From Candidatus Cloacimonadota bacterium (GTDB lineage Bacteria > Cloacimonadota > Cloacimonadia > Cloacimonadales > Cloacimonadaceae), in contig JALOBT010000004.1 in assembly GCA_023228125.1 (NCBI GenBank), positions 45,403 through 109,402 on the forward strand: a DNA stretch of 64,000 nucleotides. Direction: 5' to 3'. Positions 33,300-41,932 of the stretch are shown here, piece by piece (the stretch's first letter is position 1; every line of letters starts with the position of its first letter). Made by a program: the position numbers and the translations under genes. Under the pieces are notes generated by a model. That model was given only the letters and a program-made list of their open reading frames with translations, ran no database searches and was not told the DNA's origin.

Positions 33300-34223
33300 A
33301 TGGTCTATATGAATAAAGCTGCAATCAACTTAATTCTGGAGCATAATCCCAAGGCCAATCTCAAATATCTTGATGATAGCCTGCCTGCTTTCTCCACTGC
33401 TTTCAGGAATTTTCGCAGTAAATGGACCGAGTATGAAGACAGCCAGGTGCAGATTGCGGGGAAAACAATGCGTTTGCACATTGAAAAGCTCAAGTGGCTC
33501 AAAAACCGCTATTTGATCTCTCTCTTCAGCCTCGCTCAGGATGGGCATGCTCAGAGCCTGGAATGGGCCGAAACCGCCCGCCGCTTGTCGCATCATGTGC
33601 GCCGGCATATCACCAATGTGATCCTGGCTTTGGACGTGCTGGAATCCACCGAAGATGAAGCGCAAAAAGAGTATCTGGGCATGATCAAAAGCGAGACCGA
33701 GAAGATCCGCATCTTTACCCACGCCTTCCAACGCTTCACCGAAATGCAGGATTATGAGCTGAAATTGCAGGATTTAGTCCCCTCCGTGGAGCATGCCTTC
33801 AGCCAGATCAGGATACCCGGCAATGTGAAGCTGATCAAGAATTACAAGCTCAATTCCATCCACGCCCGCATCGAGCCTATCCGTTTTGAAGAAGCTCTAA
33901 TCAATATCATAAATAATGCCACCGAAGCCATGCCAGACGGGGGTATGCTGAATATGACGATCAAAGTATTCCCTCCCCGCCAAAGCCCCAAAGATGGATA
34001 CAGCATTCTGGTGGAGCTGGAAGACAATGGTAAAGGCATACCTGCCAGATATATGGAGGATATTTTCAAGCCCTTCTTTACCACCAATCAATCCGGCACA
34101 GGAATCGGCATTCCCGAGACCCGCAAGATCATCGATTCCATGGGCGGAATCTTTGAAATACACAGCGAAGAGAATCTGGGCACCTCAGTATTGCTCTGGC
34201 TAAAAGGAGAGTATGATGGCTGA
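33300..34223 (+). CDS. Kinase part of the interrupted histidine kinase (NtrB-like)
   Basis: The 307-aa frame continues without a gap from the TAG stop. MVYMNKAAINLILEHNP completes the PAS core begun upstream (LGEGLILVSSKG). Then come a dimerisation/phosphoacceptor helix with LSHHVRRHITNVILALDVL and the ATPase with N box NIINNATEAMPDGG, G1 ELEDNGKGIP and GTGIGIPETRKIIDSMGG. No ribosome binding site of its own is evident before ATG 33300, but restart at this ATG or Met303 is conceivable. It overlaps the NtrC-like gene by 11 nt, so the two form a two-component pair. Without the upstream part it would be a soluble, unregulated kinase. Confidence 0.8.
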   Translation: MVYMNKAAINLILEHNPKANLKYLDDSLPAFSTAFRNFRSKWTEYEDSQVQIAGKTMRLHIEKLKWLKNRYLISLFSLAQDGHAQSLEWAETARRLSHHVRRHITNVILALDVLESTEDEAQKEYLGMIKSETEKIRIFTHAFQRFTEMQDYELKLQDLVPSVEHAFSQIRIPGNVKLIKNYKLNSIHARIEPIRFEEALINIINNATEAMPDGGMLNMTIKVFPPRQSPKDGYSILVELEDNGKGIPARYMEDIFKPFFTTNQSGTGIGIPETRKIIDSMGGIFEIHSEENLGTSVLLWLKGEYDG

Positions 34224-35550
34224 GATCAGCATCTTGATCGCGGACGATGACTATATGTTTTGCCGCCTCACCGCGGATTTGATCCGTGCTCAGGGTTACC
34301 AGGTGGATACTGCCAGTAGCTGCGAGGAAGTCCGCGCTCTGCTGAACGCAAAAGACTATGATCTGATGATGCAGGACATGTGTTTTCCCGCCTTGCAAGA
34401 TGGCTTTGCTATGCTGGAAGAGGCCCATGCGGCTTTTCCCAGGATGTCTATTTTGATGATCTCTGGTTCCGGACACATCCCGGATGCGGTGAATGCTATC
34501 AAACACGGAGCCAATGACTTCATCGAGAAACCCATTGCCAGGGATCATCTTTTCATCCGGCTCTCCCGTCTCAGCGAAAGCATCATCATGCACCGGGATC
34601 TGCACAATCTGCAAGTATCTTCCATCGGCATGATAGGCAGCTCGGCTCCCATGCAAAAGCTCTATGATGCCATCATCAGGGCCGCCAAATATGACGTCCC
34701 CGTGCTCATCTCTGGAGAAACCGGGGTAGGTAAAGAACTCGCTGCCAAGGCCATCCACAGATTATCAGAGCATAGTGCCAAAGATCTGGTGATCGTCAAT
34801 TGTGCTTCTATCCCTCACGAACTTTTTGAAGCAGAGCTCTTCGGCTATGAGAAAGGTGCTTTTACCGGAGCGGCGGGCAAGCACCAGGGCTATTTTGAAT
34901 ACGCGGAAAACTCTAGCATACTATTAGATGAAATCAGTGAATTGCCGATGCCGGAACAGGCTAAATTGCTACGCGTAATTTCCGAGCAAGAAATCCAAAA
35001 GCTGGGAGGCAAGACCAAAAAAGTAAACACCCGCATCATCTGTGCCTCAAATCAAGACCTTCCTCAGAGAATCAAAGACGGCGATTTTAGAGATGATCTT
35101 TACTATCGCATCAGCAGCATCGTGATCGATATCCCACCGCTCAGACACAGGCCCCAGGATATTATTCCCCTCTGCGAGTATTTTATCAGCAGTTTCTGCA
35201 TCAGGCATCAGATCAGCCCCAAAACTCTGGCTCCCTCTGCGGCAGCCTGGCTGATGGAACAAAAATACCCCGGTAATGTTCGTGAATTGAAAAATACCGT
35301 GGAACGTGCTCTGGTCTTTTCCCAAAATGACACCCTAACTGTGGTAGATTTCACCACAGAACGGAATTTTGAGGGAAACGAAGCCCCGACTTATCGCGAC
35401 ATTGTGCAGAACTTCGAACGCAGATTTCTGGAACAGTCTCTTATCTCGCATGATCTAAATATCAGTAAAACAGCTTCTTATCTCAAGATGGACAAATCCA
35501 ATCTCTGGAAAAAAATAAGCGCTTTGGGCATCGATATCCCCCGAAAATAA
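34213..35550 (+). CDS. NtrC-family sigma-54-dependent response regulator
   Basis: The 445-aa protein has a receiver domain (residues 1-125; acidic pocket D11-D13, phosphoacceptor Asp55 in QDMCFP, Lys in FIEKPIA). An AAA+ domain follows at about 140-375, with Walker A SGETGVGKE, the sigma-54 contact loop KGAFTGA and RHRPQDIIPLCEYF. A C-terminal Fis-type helix-turn-helix covers the last 45 residues (ISKTASYLKMDKSNLWKKI). The start is either of two adjacent ATG codons (34213 or 34216) behind AAAGGAGAG, overlapping the kinase stop. It activates sigma-54 promoters; targets are unknown. A GTGGT...ACCAC inverted repeat inside its 3' end recurs downstream. Confidence 0.93.
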   Translation: MMAEISILIADDDYMFCRLTADLIRAQGYQVDTASSCEEVRALLNAKDYDLMMQDMCFPALQDGFAMLEEAHAAFPRMSILMISGSGHIPDAVNAIKHGANDFIEKPIARDHLFIRLSRLSESIIMHRDLHNLQVSSIGMIGSSAPMQKLYDAIIRAAKYDVPVLISGETGVGKELAAKAIHRLSEHSAKDLVIVNCASIPHELFEAELFGYEKGAFTGAAGKHQGYFEYAENSSILLDEISELPMPEQAKLLRVISEQEIQKLGGKTKKVNTRIICASNQDLPQRIKDGDFRDDLYYRISSIVIDIPPLRHRPQDIIPLCEYFISSFCIRHQISPKTLAPSAAAWLMEQKYPGNVRELKNTVERALVFSQNDTLTVVDFTTERNFEGNEAPTYRDIVQNFERRFLEQSLISHDLNISKTASYLKMDKSNLWKKISALGIDIPRK

Positions 35551-35612
35551 GTCCAATATTCTACCACATTCCCCTTATATTCCTCCTCTGACGTGGTAGT
35601 TTTCACCACATC
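35338..35612. promoter_or_regulatory. Pair of GTGGT-n7-ACCAC inverted repeats
   Basis: CTGTGGTAGATTTCACCACAG lies in the coding 3' end of the regulator (35338-35358), and a near-identical inverted repeat, CGTGGTAGTTTTCACCACA, at 35593-35611. An ACCAC arm at about 35564 could pair with the latter as an alternative. These may be operator half-sites or a terminator; no T tract is evident. Confidence 0.3.
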
Positions 35613-37094
35613 CAATCTTGCAATAAATCTATTTATCTCCATATTGATCAGCAAGTTATCTTGAATGCAACCTTTTGGCTCAATTCCTGCACTATATATA
35701 AGAATGTGAGGACAGGTTCTGTGGGCTCAATTTTTTAGGCTTGGGTGCGAAATGGGATGAGAGCCACGCGGGGTCTGTAGGCTGGGGGTAGGAAGCTAAA
35801 GGCGTAGCGCTGGCAGATATAAGTAGTGGGATGTGCTGCCTTGGGAGCAAAGACTATCCGGGTCTGTAGGCTGGGGGCATCTATCTGGGTCTATGAACTG
35901 ATTTTGGCTATCAGGCGTGACCTATTTCAACGGAATGTTAAAGTGCAGCACCATTGGCAGTTTAAAGTGCAACACTTCTGGAATTTTAAAATGCAGCATT
36001 GGCAGTTTAAGGCGCAGCATCGGCAGTTTAAAGTGCAGCACCATTTTCAAACTTTGATATTTCCCACTCAGGCCTGCCTTCTTGCCCATTCACCAAACAT
36101 GTTTCTAACGAATTTTCAAGTCGGGATTACTCGGAATCACAAGTCAACTCGACTTGAAACTTCGTTAAAATCGTGCCTGGTGAAAGAGGAGGCGGAGGGC
36201 TCAAATCCTAAATAGAATTCTACCTCGCTTGGCTGGATTCGACACGTCTCGTGTCGAGAAAAGATCCGCTCCGTCTCGCCTGCTGGATTCGCTCCGTCTC
36301 GCATCGAAACAGGATTCCACGTTGCTTTGCTGGATTCGACAGGTCTCGTGTCGAGGAAAGATCCGCTCCGTCCCGCATCGAAACAGAATTCTACGCTATT
36401 CCTGTAGCTTGTATCTGCCTTGTAAGACGAAAAATGGGAGAGGACAATATTTGCACCACAAGCTTATATCTGCCTTGAAAGACTTTAGGTGGGGGTTTCT
36501 AAGCCCCACGCCTCGAGCTATCATCCGCCACAAGACTTTTTCCCTGCCTTTGAAGGCAGGGCACCCGCAGCTCTATTCCTCATTTTGTGGGTAAGCTTGC
36601 TTTGGCAGCAAGAGGAGGAAGTCCTTGTCCATGAATGAAATATGAAGAGAGACAAGCCCAGCCCTTTGATGGCGGATAATGGCTTCTTAGAGTGCTTCAT
36701 GATAAATACAAGGCTATTCATGCCTGTGGTATGTTTGTTAATATAGCTGCGGGTGCCTGGCCTTAAAAGGCCAGGAAATCGTCTTGATCCGGGTGGTAGC
36801 CCCGTAGCGTGGCGGTTAAAAACCGCCACCTTTCGTCTTTCAAGGCGGAAGCTGCCAGCATCGTTTAAACGTTAATCGTCATAACGTTAATCGTTAAAAC
36901 GTTAATCGTTAAAACGGTAAAACGATAAAACGTTAAAACGTTAAAACCTTGGAACATTCTGGTGATCATGGTGTGCGTGACCTGGGTTTTCGCCCAAAAC
37001 CCCTACATTTAAATATTGGAATCCATGCGGAAGCTGCCTGCATCGTTAAAACGTTAAAACAATAAAACGTTAAAACCTTGGAGCATTTTGGTGA
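35551..37094. other. 1.5-kb repeat-rich intergenic region
   Basis: I see no real gene; several short frames here are made of repeats. It holds a duplicated GGTCTGTAGGCTGGGGG (35771 and 35859), a degenerate 21-bp array (35937-36050), and a 70-90-bp direct repeat with GCTGGATTCGACA and TCTCGTGTCGAG (36232-36316 and 36328-36396). There are also hairpins with TTTGAA or TTAAAA loops at 36490-36512, 36541-36573, 36741-36776 and 36806-36828, and CGTTAA-type iterations. An 80-100-bp direct duplication begins at 36845 and its second copy runs into ppx. Confidence 0.55.
35937..36050. repeat. Degenerate 21-bp tandem array
   Basis: About five diverged units share the words TTTAAAGTGCAGCA and TTGGCAG at intervals near 21 bp. 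Because the period is a multiple of three, one frame reads as a repeating QHxxQFKV-like peptide, but no start or ribosome binding site supports translation. Confidence 0.6.
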
Positions 37095-37135
37095 TCATGG
37101 TGTGCGTGACTTGGGTTTTCGCCCAAAACCCCTAC
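36845..37135. repeat. Direct duplication ending in a GTAGGGG hairpin, overlapping ppx
   Basis: The first copy spans about 36845-37006 and the second about 37028-37135. Each has GGAAGCTGCC, an AACGTTAAAAC-type run, TTGGTGATCATGGTGTGCGTGA-like sequence and the CGCCC-loop hairpin ending CCCCTAC. The CGTTAA run is much longer in the first copy (36861-36947). The second copy encodes the last residues and stop codon of ppx on the minus strand. Confidence 0.7.
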
Positions 37136-38021
37136 TTCTGTCTATTAGGCCATGCCGCACTCCCCTGCTACTGGTGATGATCTCTTCCTGCCCACAGATC
37201 TCCATCAGCCTCTGCATGATCATACAGGCGGGGAGGATAATATCGGCGCGGGCTGGGTCCATCCCCGGAATTTTTGCGATCTCCTGGCTCTTCATGGCCC
37301 GATAAGTCTGGACTTGGCGCAGGACTTCAGAGCGGCGCAAGCGGAAGGAATTCACCTTGCTTTCATCTATCTGAGGCAGCCCTAAGGCTACCATGGCGCA
37401 AGTGACAATAGAGCCTCCTGTGCCGATGAGGCTGGTTATTTTTGGTGATTTGAATTTCAACTGCCGGCTAATCTCATCTTGCAGAAGATAATACTCACAA
37501 AGGCTGATGGGTTCATGCTTGATCAAGCGACTCAGGCTCACGGCTCCGAGGGGGAAACTAAAGCTTTTCATAAGGCCTTTGTCACTGCCGATCATGATCT
37601 CTGTGCTGGCCCCGCCGATATCAAAACACAGCACTTTGCCCTGGGGCTTCAGCCCGTCTTGGATGCCTCTGAAAGCCGCCTGCGCTTCTTCCTCTGCACT
37701 GAGGATTTTCAGAATATAAGCGGTTTCGTCTCTGATTTTATCTATTATGGCCTCCCGATTCCGGGCCTGGCGCAAGGCCTGGGTGCCAAAGATGTGGATT
37801 TCAGAGCTTTCGCCATACAGGCGATGCACTTCCCTAATCTGGGCGATGATGCTGTGGATGGCAGACTCTGAAATATCTCCGGAAGGTTCCAGCTCTGCTG
37901 CCAGGCGCAGGGGAAAGCGGTAATCTACCCGTGCCTGAGCTTCCGAAGAAACCATCTGCATGATTTTGACTGAGTTCGAGCCAAATTCCACTATTACCTG
38001 GGGCTGGGGGGCTGCTGACAT
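37095..38021 (-). CDS. ppx: Ppx/GppA-family exopolyphosphatase
   Basis: It should hydrolyse polyphosphate ends or guanosine pentaphosphate. The 308-aa protein has the sugar-kinase/actin fold landmarks: VEFGSNSVKIMQ near 10-21, IFGTQALRQARN near 78-89, the catalytic Glu in LSAEEEAQAAFRG and FDIGGASTEIMIG near 143-155. It lacks the extra C-terminal domains of long Ppx proteins and so is of the short type. The start is ATG 38021 behind AAGGAGAAA. The last ten residues (GFGRKPKSRTP) are encoded by a dispersed hairpin repeat, so the native C-terminus has been altered. It is divergent from tpiA. Confidence 0.9.
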   Translation of the reverse strand: MSAAPQPQVIVEFGSNSVKIMQMVSSEAQARVDYRFPLRLAAELEPSGDISESAIHSIIAQIREVHRLYGESSEIHIFGTQALRQARNREAIIDKIRDETAYILKILSAEEEAQAAFRGIQDGLKPQGKVLCFDIGGASTEIMIGSDKGLMKSFSFPLGAVSLSRLIKHEPISLCEYYLLQDEISRQLKFKSPKITSLIGTGGSIVTCAMVALGLPQIDESKVNSFRLRRSEVLRQVQTYRAMKSQEIAKIPGMDPARADIILPACMIMQRLMEICGQEEIITSSRGVRHGLIDRSRGFGRKPKSRTP

Positions 38022-38202
38022 ACCATTTTCTCCTTAACAAAAATCTAAAGATAAATTAACGCAATAGTCTGAATTTCCCAAGAACAGAATATCCGCCATT
38101 CCTAACTTTGGGCAGAAAAGGCTGAAAGCCCGAAAATTCTTGACGTATCTGGCAGGATTACAAGATGGTATTTGATAAGTAAAAAAAGATTCGAGGTGAG
38201 AT

Positions 38203-38976
38203 ATGCGTAAGATAGTAATCGCTGGCAATTGGAAGATGTATAAAGATTTAGAGGATGTGCGAGCTTTTTGCAAAGCAATCGCAAGTTCACTCAAAACAAA
38301 AGACTTGGGCTCAGTTTTGCCCATCCTGGCTCCGGCCTATCCTTTTTTGGCCTTGATGCAAAGGGAATTGGCAGACACCTTAGTCAAAGTGGCAGCGCAG
38401 GATGTAAGTGCCCATGCTGAAGGTGCCTTTACCGGCGAAGTATCGGCTGCGATGCTGAGTTCTTTGGGGCTGGAATACTCCATCATAGGACATTCTGAGC
38501 GGCGGGCGCACCATAACGAAAGCAATGAAATAGTGCGGGAAAAGCTTTTGCTGCTGATGGATAACGGCATCAAACCCATCCTCTGCGTAGGTGAAACCCT
38601 GGCGCAGCGAGATGCAGGTGAGACCCAAAAAGTGATTCTGGATCAATTGGAGGGCTGCCTGCGCAATGTAACTATCTACGGTGCAGAGGATATAATGATC
38701 GCTTATGAACCGGTTTGGGCGATCGGCACCGGACGCACAGCCACCGGCGAACAGGCTCAGGAAGTGCATCGCATCATCCGCACCTGGCTGAAGAATACCT
38801 ATAATGATGTGCTGGCAGATGAGCTGCCTATTCTCTATGGCGGCAGCGTAAAACCGGAGAACATCGCCGGTCTGCTGGCTATGCCGGATCTTGATGGCGG
38901 GCTCATCGGTGGAGCATCCCTAAAAGCAGATCAATATCTTGAGATGATCGATATTGCTTTAAAGAGCCGCAAATGA
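38203..38976 (+). CDS. tpiA: Triosephosphate isomerase
   Basis: It interconverts dihydroxyacetone phosphate and glyceraldehyde 3-phosphate in glycolysis. The 257-aa length is canonical. AGNWKMYKDLEDVRAF has the substrate Asn/Lys, IIGHSERR holds the catalytic His near 96, AYEPVWAIGTGRTATG has the catalytic Glu and the mobile loop 6, and LYGGSVKPENIAGLL closes the phosphate site. GAGGTGAGAT precedes ATG 38203. It opens a dense plus-strand run and overlaps serS by 4 nt. Confidence 0.97.
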   Translation: MRKIVIAGNWKMYKDLEDVRAFCKAIASSLKTKDLGSVLPILAPAYPFLALMQRELADTLVKVAAQDVSAHAEGAFTGEVSAAMLSSLGLEYSIIGHSERRAHHNESNEIVREKLLLLMDNGIKPILCVGETLAQRDAGETQKVILDQLEGCLRNVTIYGAEDIMIAYEPVWAIGTGRTATGEQAQEVHRIIRTWLKNTYNDVLADELPILYGGSVKPENIAGLLAMPDLDGGLIGGASLKADQYLEMIDIALKSRK

Positions 38977-40232
38977 TTGACCTCAAATACATCAGGGCAA
39001 ATCCAGAGCTTATCCGGAAAGCCATCAAGAATAAAAACGAAAAAGCGGATCTGGACGCACTTCTAAAGGCTGATGAAGAGCGGCGCAGCCTGCAATACAA
39101 ATTTGACAATCTCAAAGCCCAGCAAAATACAGTCTCTCAAGTGATTGCCAGCAAAAAAAGAGCCAAAGAATCTGCCGCAGACGAAATAGCCGAAATGGGC
39201 GAAGTTGCCGCAGAAATCAAAAGCATCCAGACTGATCTTAGCAAGTCCAATACCTTGGTGGAAGCTCTTTTGCTTGCTATTCCCAATATCCCGCAGGCAG
39301 ATGTTCCCATCGGGCGGGACGAAAGCCTGAATGAGGTGATTCGCCATGAGGGAGAGCTGCCCCAGCACGATTTCCCGCTCAAAGATCATCTGGATATTGC
39401 CACTATCAATAGCCTGCTGGATCTGCCCCGCGGTGCTAAAATCTCCGGCAGCGGCTTCCCGATTTATACCGGATTTGGTGCCAAACTGGAACGTGCCCTC
39501 ATCAATTTCATGCTGGAATATCATATTCAAAAGCATGGTTACACAGAATTGATGGTGCCCCTGGCCGTGAACCGTAAAACCATGACCGGCACCGGGCAAT
39601 TGCCCAAGCTGGAAGAGGATATGTATCATATCGATGAAGACGATCTCTTCCTGATTCCCACTGCAGAAGTGCCGGTAACCAATATCTATGCCGATGAAGT
39701 GCTGCAATACAAAGACTTGCCTCAGAAATTCGTAGCCTATACGCCCTGTTTCAGAAGAGAAGCGGGCAGCTACGGCAAAGACACCCGCGGGCTGCAACGC
39801 CTGCATCAATTTAACAAAGTGGAGATGGTGCGCTTTGTCTTGCCGGAAGACTCCGAAGCTGCGCTGTGCGAGATGCTGCAAGATGCGGAAGATATCCTGA
39901 AAGCTTTTGGGTTGCACTATCGAGTGCTCTCACTCTGCACGGGAGACTTAAGCTTTGCCAGCCAAAAGACTTATGACCTGGAAGTCTGGGCTCCCGGTAG
40001 CCAGAAATATCTGGAAGTGTCTTCAGTAAGTAATTTCGGCGAATTTCAGGCCCGGCGCGCCAATATCCGTTACAAAGATGCCGAGGGCAAATTGCGCCAT
40101 CTGCATACTCTGAATGGCTCGGGCGTGGCTACACCGCGGCTGATGATTGCGCTTTTGGAGACCTGTCAACAGGCTGATGGCAGCTTGAAACTGCCGGATG
40201 TTTTAAGACCTTGGTTGGAACTCAAAATCTGA
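38973..40232 (+). CDS. serS: Seryl-tRNA synthetase
   Basis: It charges tRNA-Ser with serine. The 419-aa length is standard. An N-terminal coiled-coil arm covers about residues 28-105 (AQQNTVSQVIASKKRAKESA). The class II core shows the TAEVPVTNIYADE motif, motif 2 CFRREAGSYGKDTRGLQRLH and motif 3 LNGSGVATPRLMIALLE. Its ATG overlaps the tpiA stop (ATGA), and its own stop overlaps the next start (TGATG), so it lies in a translationally coupled run. Confidence 0.97.
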   Translation: MIDLKYIRANPELIRKAIKNKNEKADLDALLKADEERRSLQYKFDNLKAQQNTVSQVIASKKRAKESAADEIAEMGEVAAEIKSIQTDLSKSNTLVEALLLAIPNIPQADVPIGRDESLNEVIRHEGELPQHDFPLKDHLDIATINSLLDLPRGAKISGSGFPIYTGFGAKLERALINFMLEYHIQKHGYTELMVPLAVNRKTMTGTGQLPKLEEDMYHIDEDDLFLIPTAEVPVTNIYADEVLQYKDLPQKFVAYTPCFRREAGSYGKDTRGLQRLHQFNKVEMVRFVLPEDSEAALCEMLQDAEDILKAFGLHYRVLSLCTGDLSFASQKTYDLEVWAPGSQKYLEVSSVSNFGEFQARRANIRYKDAEGKLRHLHTLNGSGVATPRLMIALLETCQQADGSLKLPDVLRPWLELKI

Positions 40233-41932
40233 TGTTTTGTCTGCTCAACACCCCCTTTGAACATAACAAGAAGCTCTGTCCAGAGACTGCTGAATTGGTG
40301 CCCGGCAAGCTTTATTATCAGGCTCCCCCCAAGAGTCTCTCCGATACTTTTACAGAGCAGCGCGGCGATGAGATCCTGATCCTGGAAGGGATCATCGCCA
40401 ATGGCAAACGCCTTGTGGACGCTTATGCAGTGAAAAGTCTCAAAGAGCTATTGTGGCTGGCCCTGAAAGATAATAGCATCCTCGGTAAGCTGCATGGGCA
40501 ATTCTTTCTGGCTTGCTACAATGTGGTTTCAGGAGATTTTCAGGTCTTTACAAATCCTACCAATACTGTGAGATTGTATTATTATCATCAAAAAGACACG
40601 ATCATCGTGGCAGATAAGATCAAAACCATAGTAGATATTTTGGCAGCAGCAGGCACTATATGCTCGGTAAGTGAGCTCGGTGCGCGGATGATCCTTAGTT
40701 ATGGCTATACCCTGGAAGGCTTTACCACCATCGAAGAGATCAAGCAATTGCCCTCGGCCAGCCGCTTGAGTTACAGTGCTGGAGTCTTGGGAGAAAATCG
40801 TTATTTCACTTGGAATTTTGACATCCTGCATCAGGCTACGCACCAGAGCTTCAGAGAGCTTTCCCGGCTTTTGGCCGCTGCTGTGTCCGCTGCCTTTGTT
40901 CGGGATGAAGATCATGAACATATAGCCTTTCTCAGCGGAGGGCTGGATTCTCGCCTGGTGGTCTATGCCGCTCACAAATTGGGCTACAAAGGCTTTTCGG
41001 TATTGAACTTCAGTGAGCCGGGATATCTGGATGCCACCATCGCGGCGGATATAGCCAAAGAGCTGGATCTGAAGCTGCATTTTTCCTCTTTGGAAGGCGG
41101 GAAATATCTGCATAAGATCAGCCAAAACTTAGTCTATCAGGAAGGACAGATCGTGCTGCATGGAGCTGCACATCTGTTTCATGCTCTGCAAAATCTGCCC
41201 CTGAAGCGCTATGGCATCCTGCATTCGGGACAGATCGGAGACATCATCAAGGGGAGCTATCTGCCCACCCGCAGTCACAGTCCGGTAAACCTTATGGCTG
41301 CGGCCTATTCCACCCAGATTTTGCAGCGCTTTTCCAGTGAGCTTGGTTTTGTGCGGGATAAATATCCTAATCACGAAGCGTTCGTTTTGTATAATCGCGG
41401 TTTTAATGGGATTACCAATGGCGATCTGGCCTCGTATCACTTTTCACACAGTTTATCTCCCTTCATGGCACCGGAATTTATGCAATATGCTTTGAATATG
41501 GATCCTGCCGTGCGTTATGATAGCCGGGCCTATCTGGCCTGGATGAAATACTCCTATCCCGTGGCCGCCCGTCATACCTGGGAAAAAACCGGAGCCAGAG
41601 CCTCTGATCCTTTCTGGCTGGTGAAGCTCAAATACAACGCCTGGCGTGGATCAGATAAAATCAAACGCCTGATCACCAAACAGCCAAACCGCCTGAATAT
41701 GAATCCTTTTGATTATTGGTGGCAGAGCAATAGTGAATTGCGCGAAGATCTTAACAAGGAATTTTCCTGCCTTCAGGAGCTGGCTCCATATTTGGACAAA
41801 GAACTGCAGGCAGACATCGCTGAGCTGCAAGCAAGCCGCTCCCTCAGTGCAAGGCTGCAAGCATATACTCTGGCCCGAGGCATATTGTATCTTTTGGGCA
41901 AGCAAGGAATAGTAGAGGTATCGAATGACTAA
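40232..41932 (+). CDS. Asparagine-synthase-like ATP-dependent amidation enzyme
   Basis: The start at ATG 40232, overlapping the serS stop, gives 566 aa. The protein has an N-terminal glutaminase-like fold followed by a C-terminal synthetase domain whose ATP-pyrophosphatase loop SGGLDS lies at about residues 235-240. The N-terminus reads MFCLLNT, so the Cys2 nucleophile of true class II amidotransferases is absent or displaced to Cys3. It lies directly before wzz and an O-antigen ligase/polymerase gene. Such AsnB-like proteins in polysaccharide clusters are thought to amidate a sugar or lipid carrier product. Free asparagine synthesis is the alternative. It overlaps wzz by 8 nt. Confidence 0.78.
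   Translation: MFCLLNTPFEHNKKLCPETAELVPGKLYYQAPPKSLSDTFTEQRGDEILILEGIIANGKRLVDAYAVKSLKELLWLALKDNSILGKLHGQFFLACYNVVSGDFQVFTNPTNTVRLYYYHQKDTIIVADKIKTIVDILAAAGTICSVSELGARMILSYGYTLEGFTTIEEIKQLPSASRLSYSAGVLGENRYFTWNFDILHQATHQSFRELSRLLAAAVSAAFVRDEDHEHIAFLSGGLDSRLVVYAAHKLGYKGFSVLNFSEPGYLDATIAADIAKELDLKLHFSSLEGGKYLHKISQNLVYQEGQIVLHGAAHLFHALQNLPLKRYGILHSGQIGDIIKGSYLPTRSHSPVNLMAAAYSTQILQRFSSELGFVRDKYPNHEAFVLYNRGFNGITNGDLASYHFSHSLSPFMAPEFMQYALNMDPAVRYDSRAYLAWMKYSYPVAARHTWEKTGARASDPFWLVKLKYNAWRGSDKIKRLITKQPNRLNMNPFDYWWQSNSELREDLNKEFSCLQELAPYLDKELQADIAELQASRSLSARLQAYTLARGILYLLGKQGIVEVSND

Noticed and set aside
31716..34223. TAG recoded as an amino acid
   Set aside because: Several intact genes in the window end in TAG (for example 20978 and 31087), so general recoding is not supported; one nonsense codon or error is simpler.
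35937..36050. Sigma-54 promoters in the 21-bp array
   Set aside because: TGGCA and TGCA words occur, but the GG-GC spacing is one base too long in each unit, and they are better explained as tandem repeat text.
36229..36594. Short frames in the 36-kb repeat region
   Set aside because: They are made of direct repeats and hairpins (for example repeated HRNRIPR-like words) and change frame between copies.
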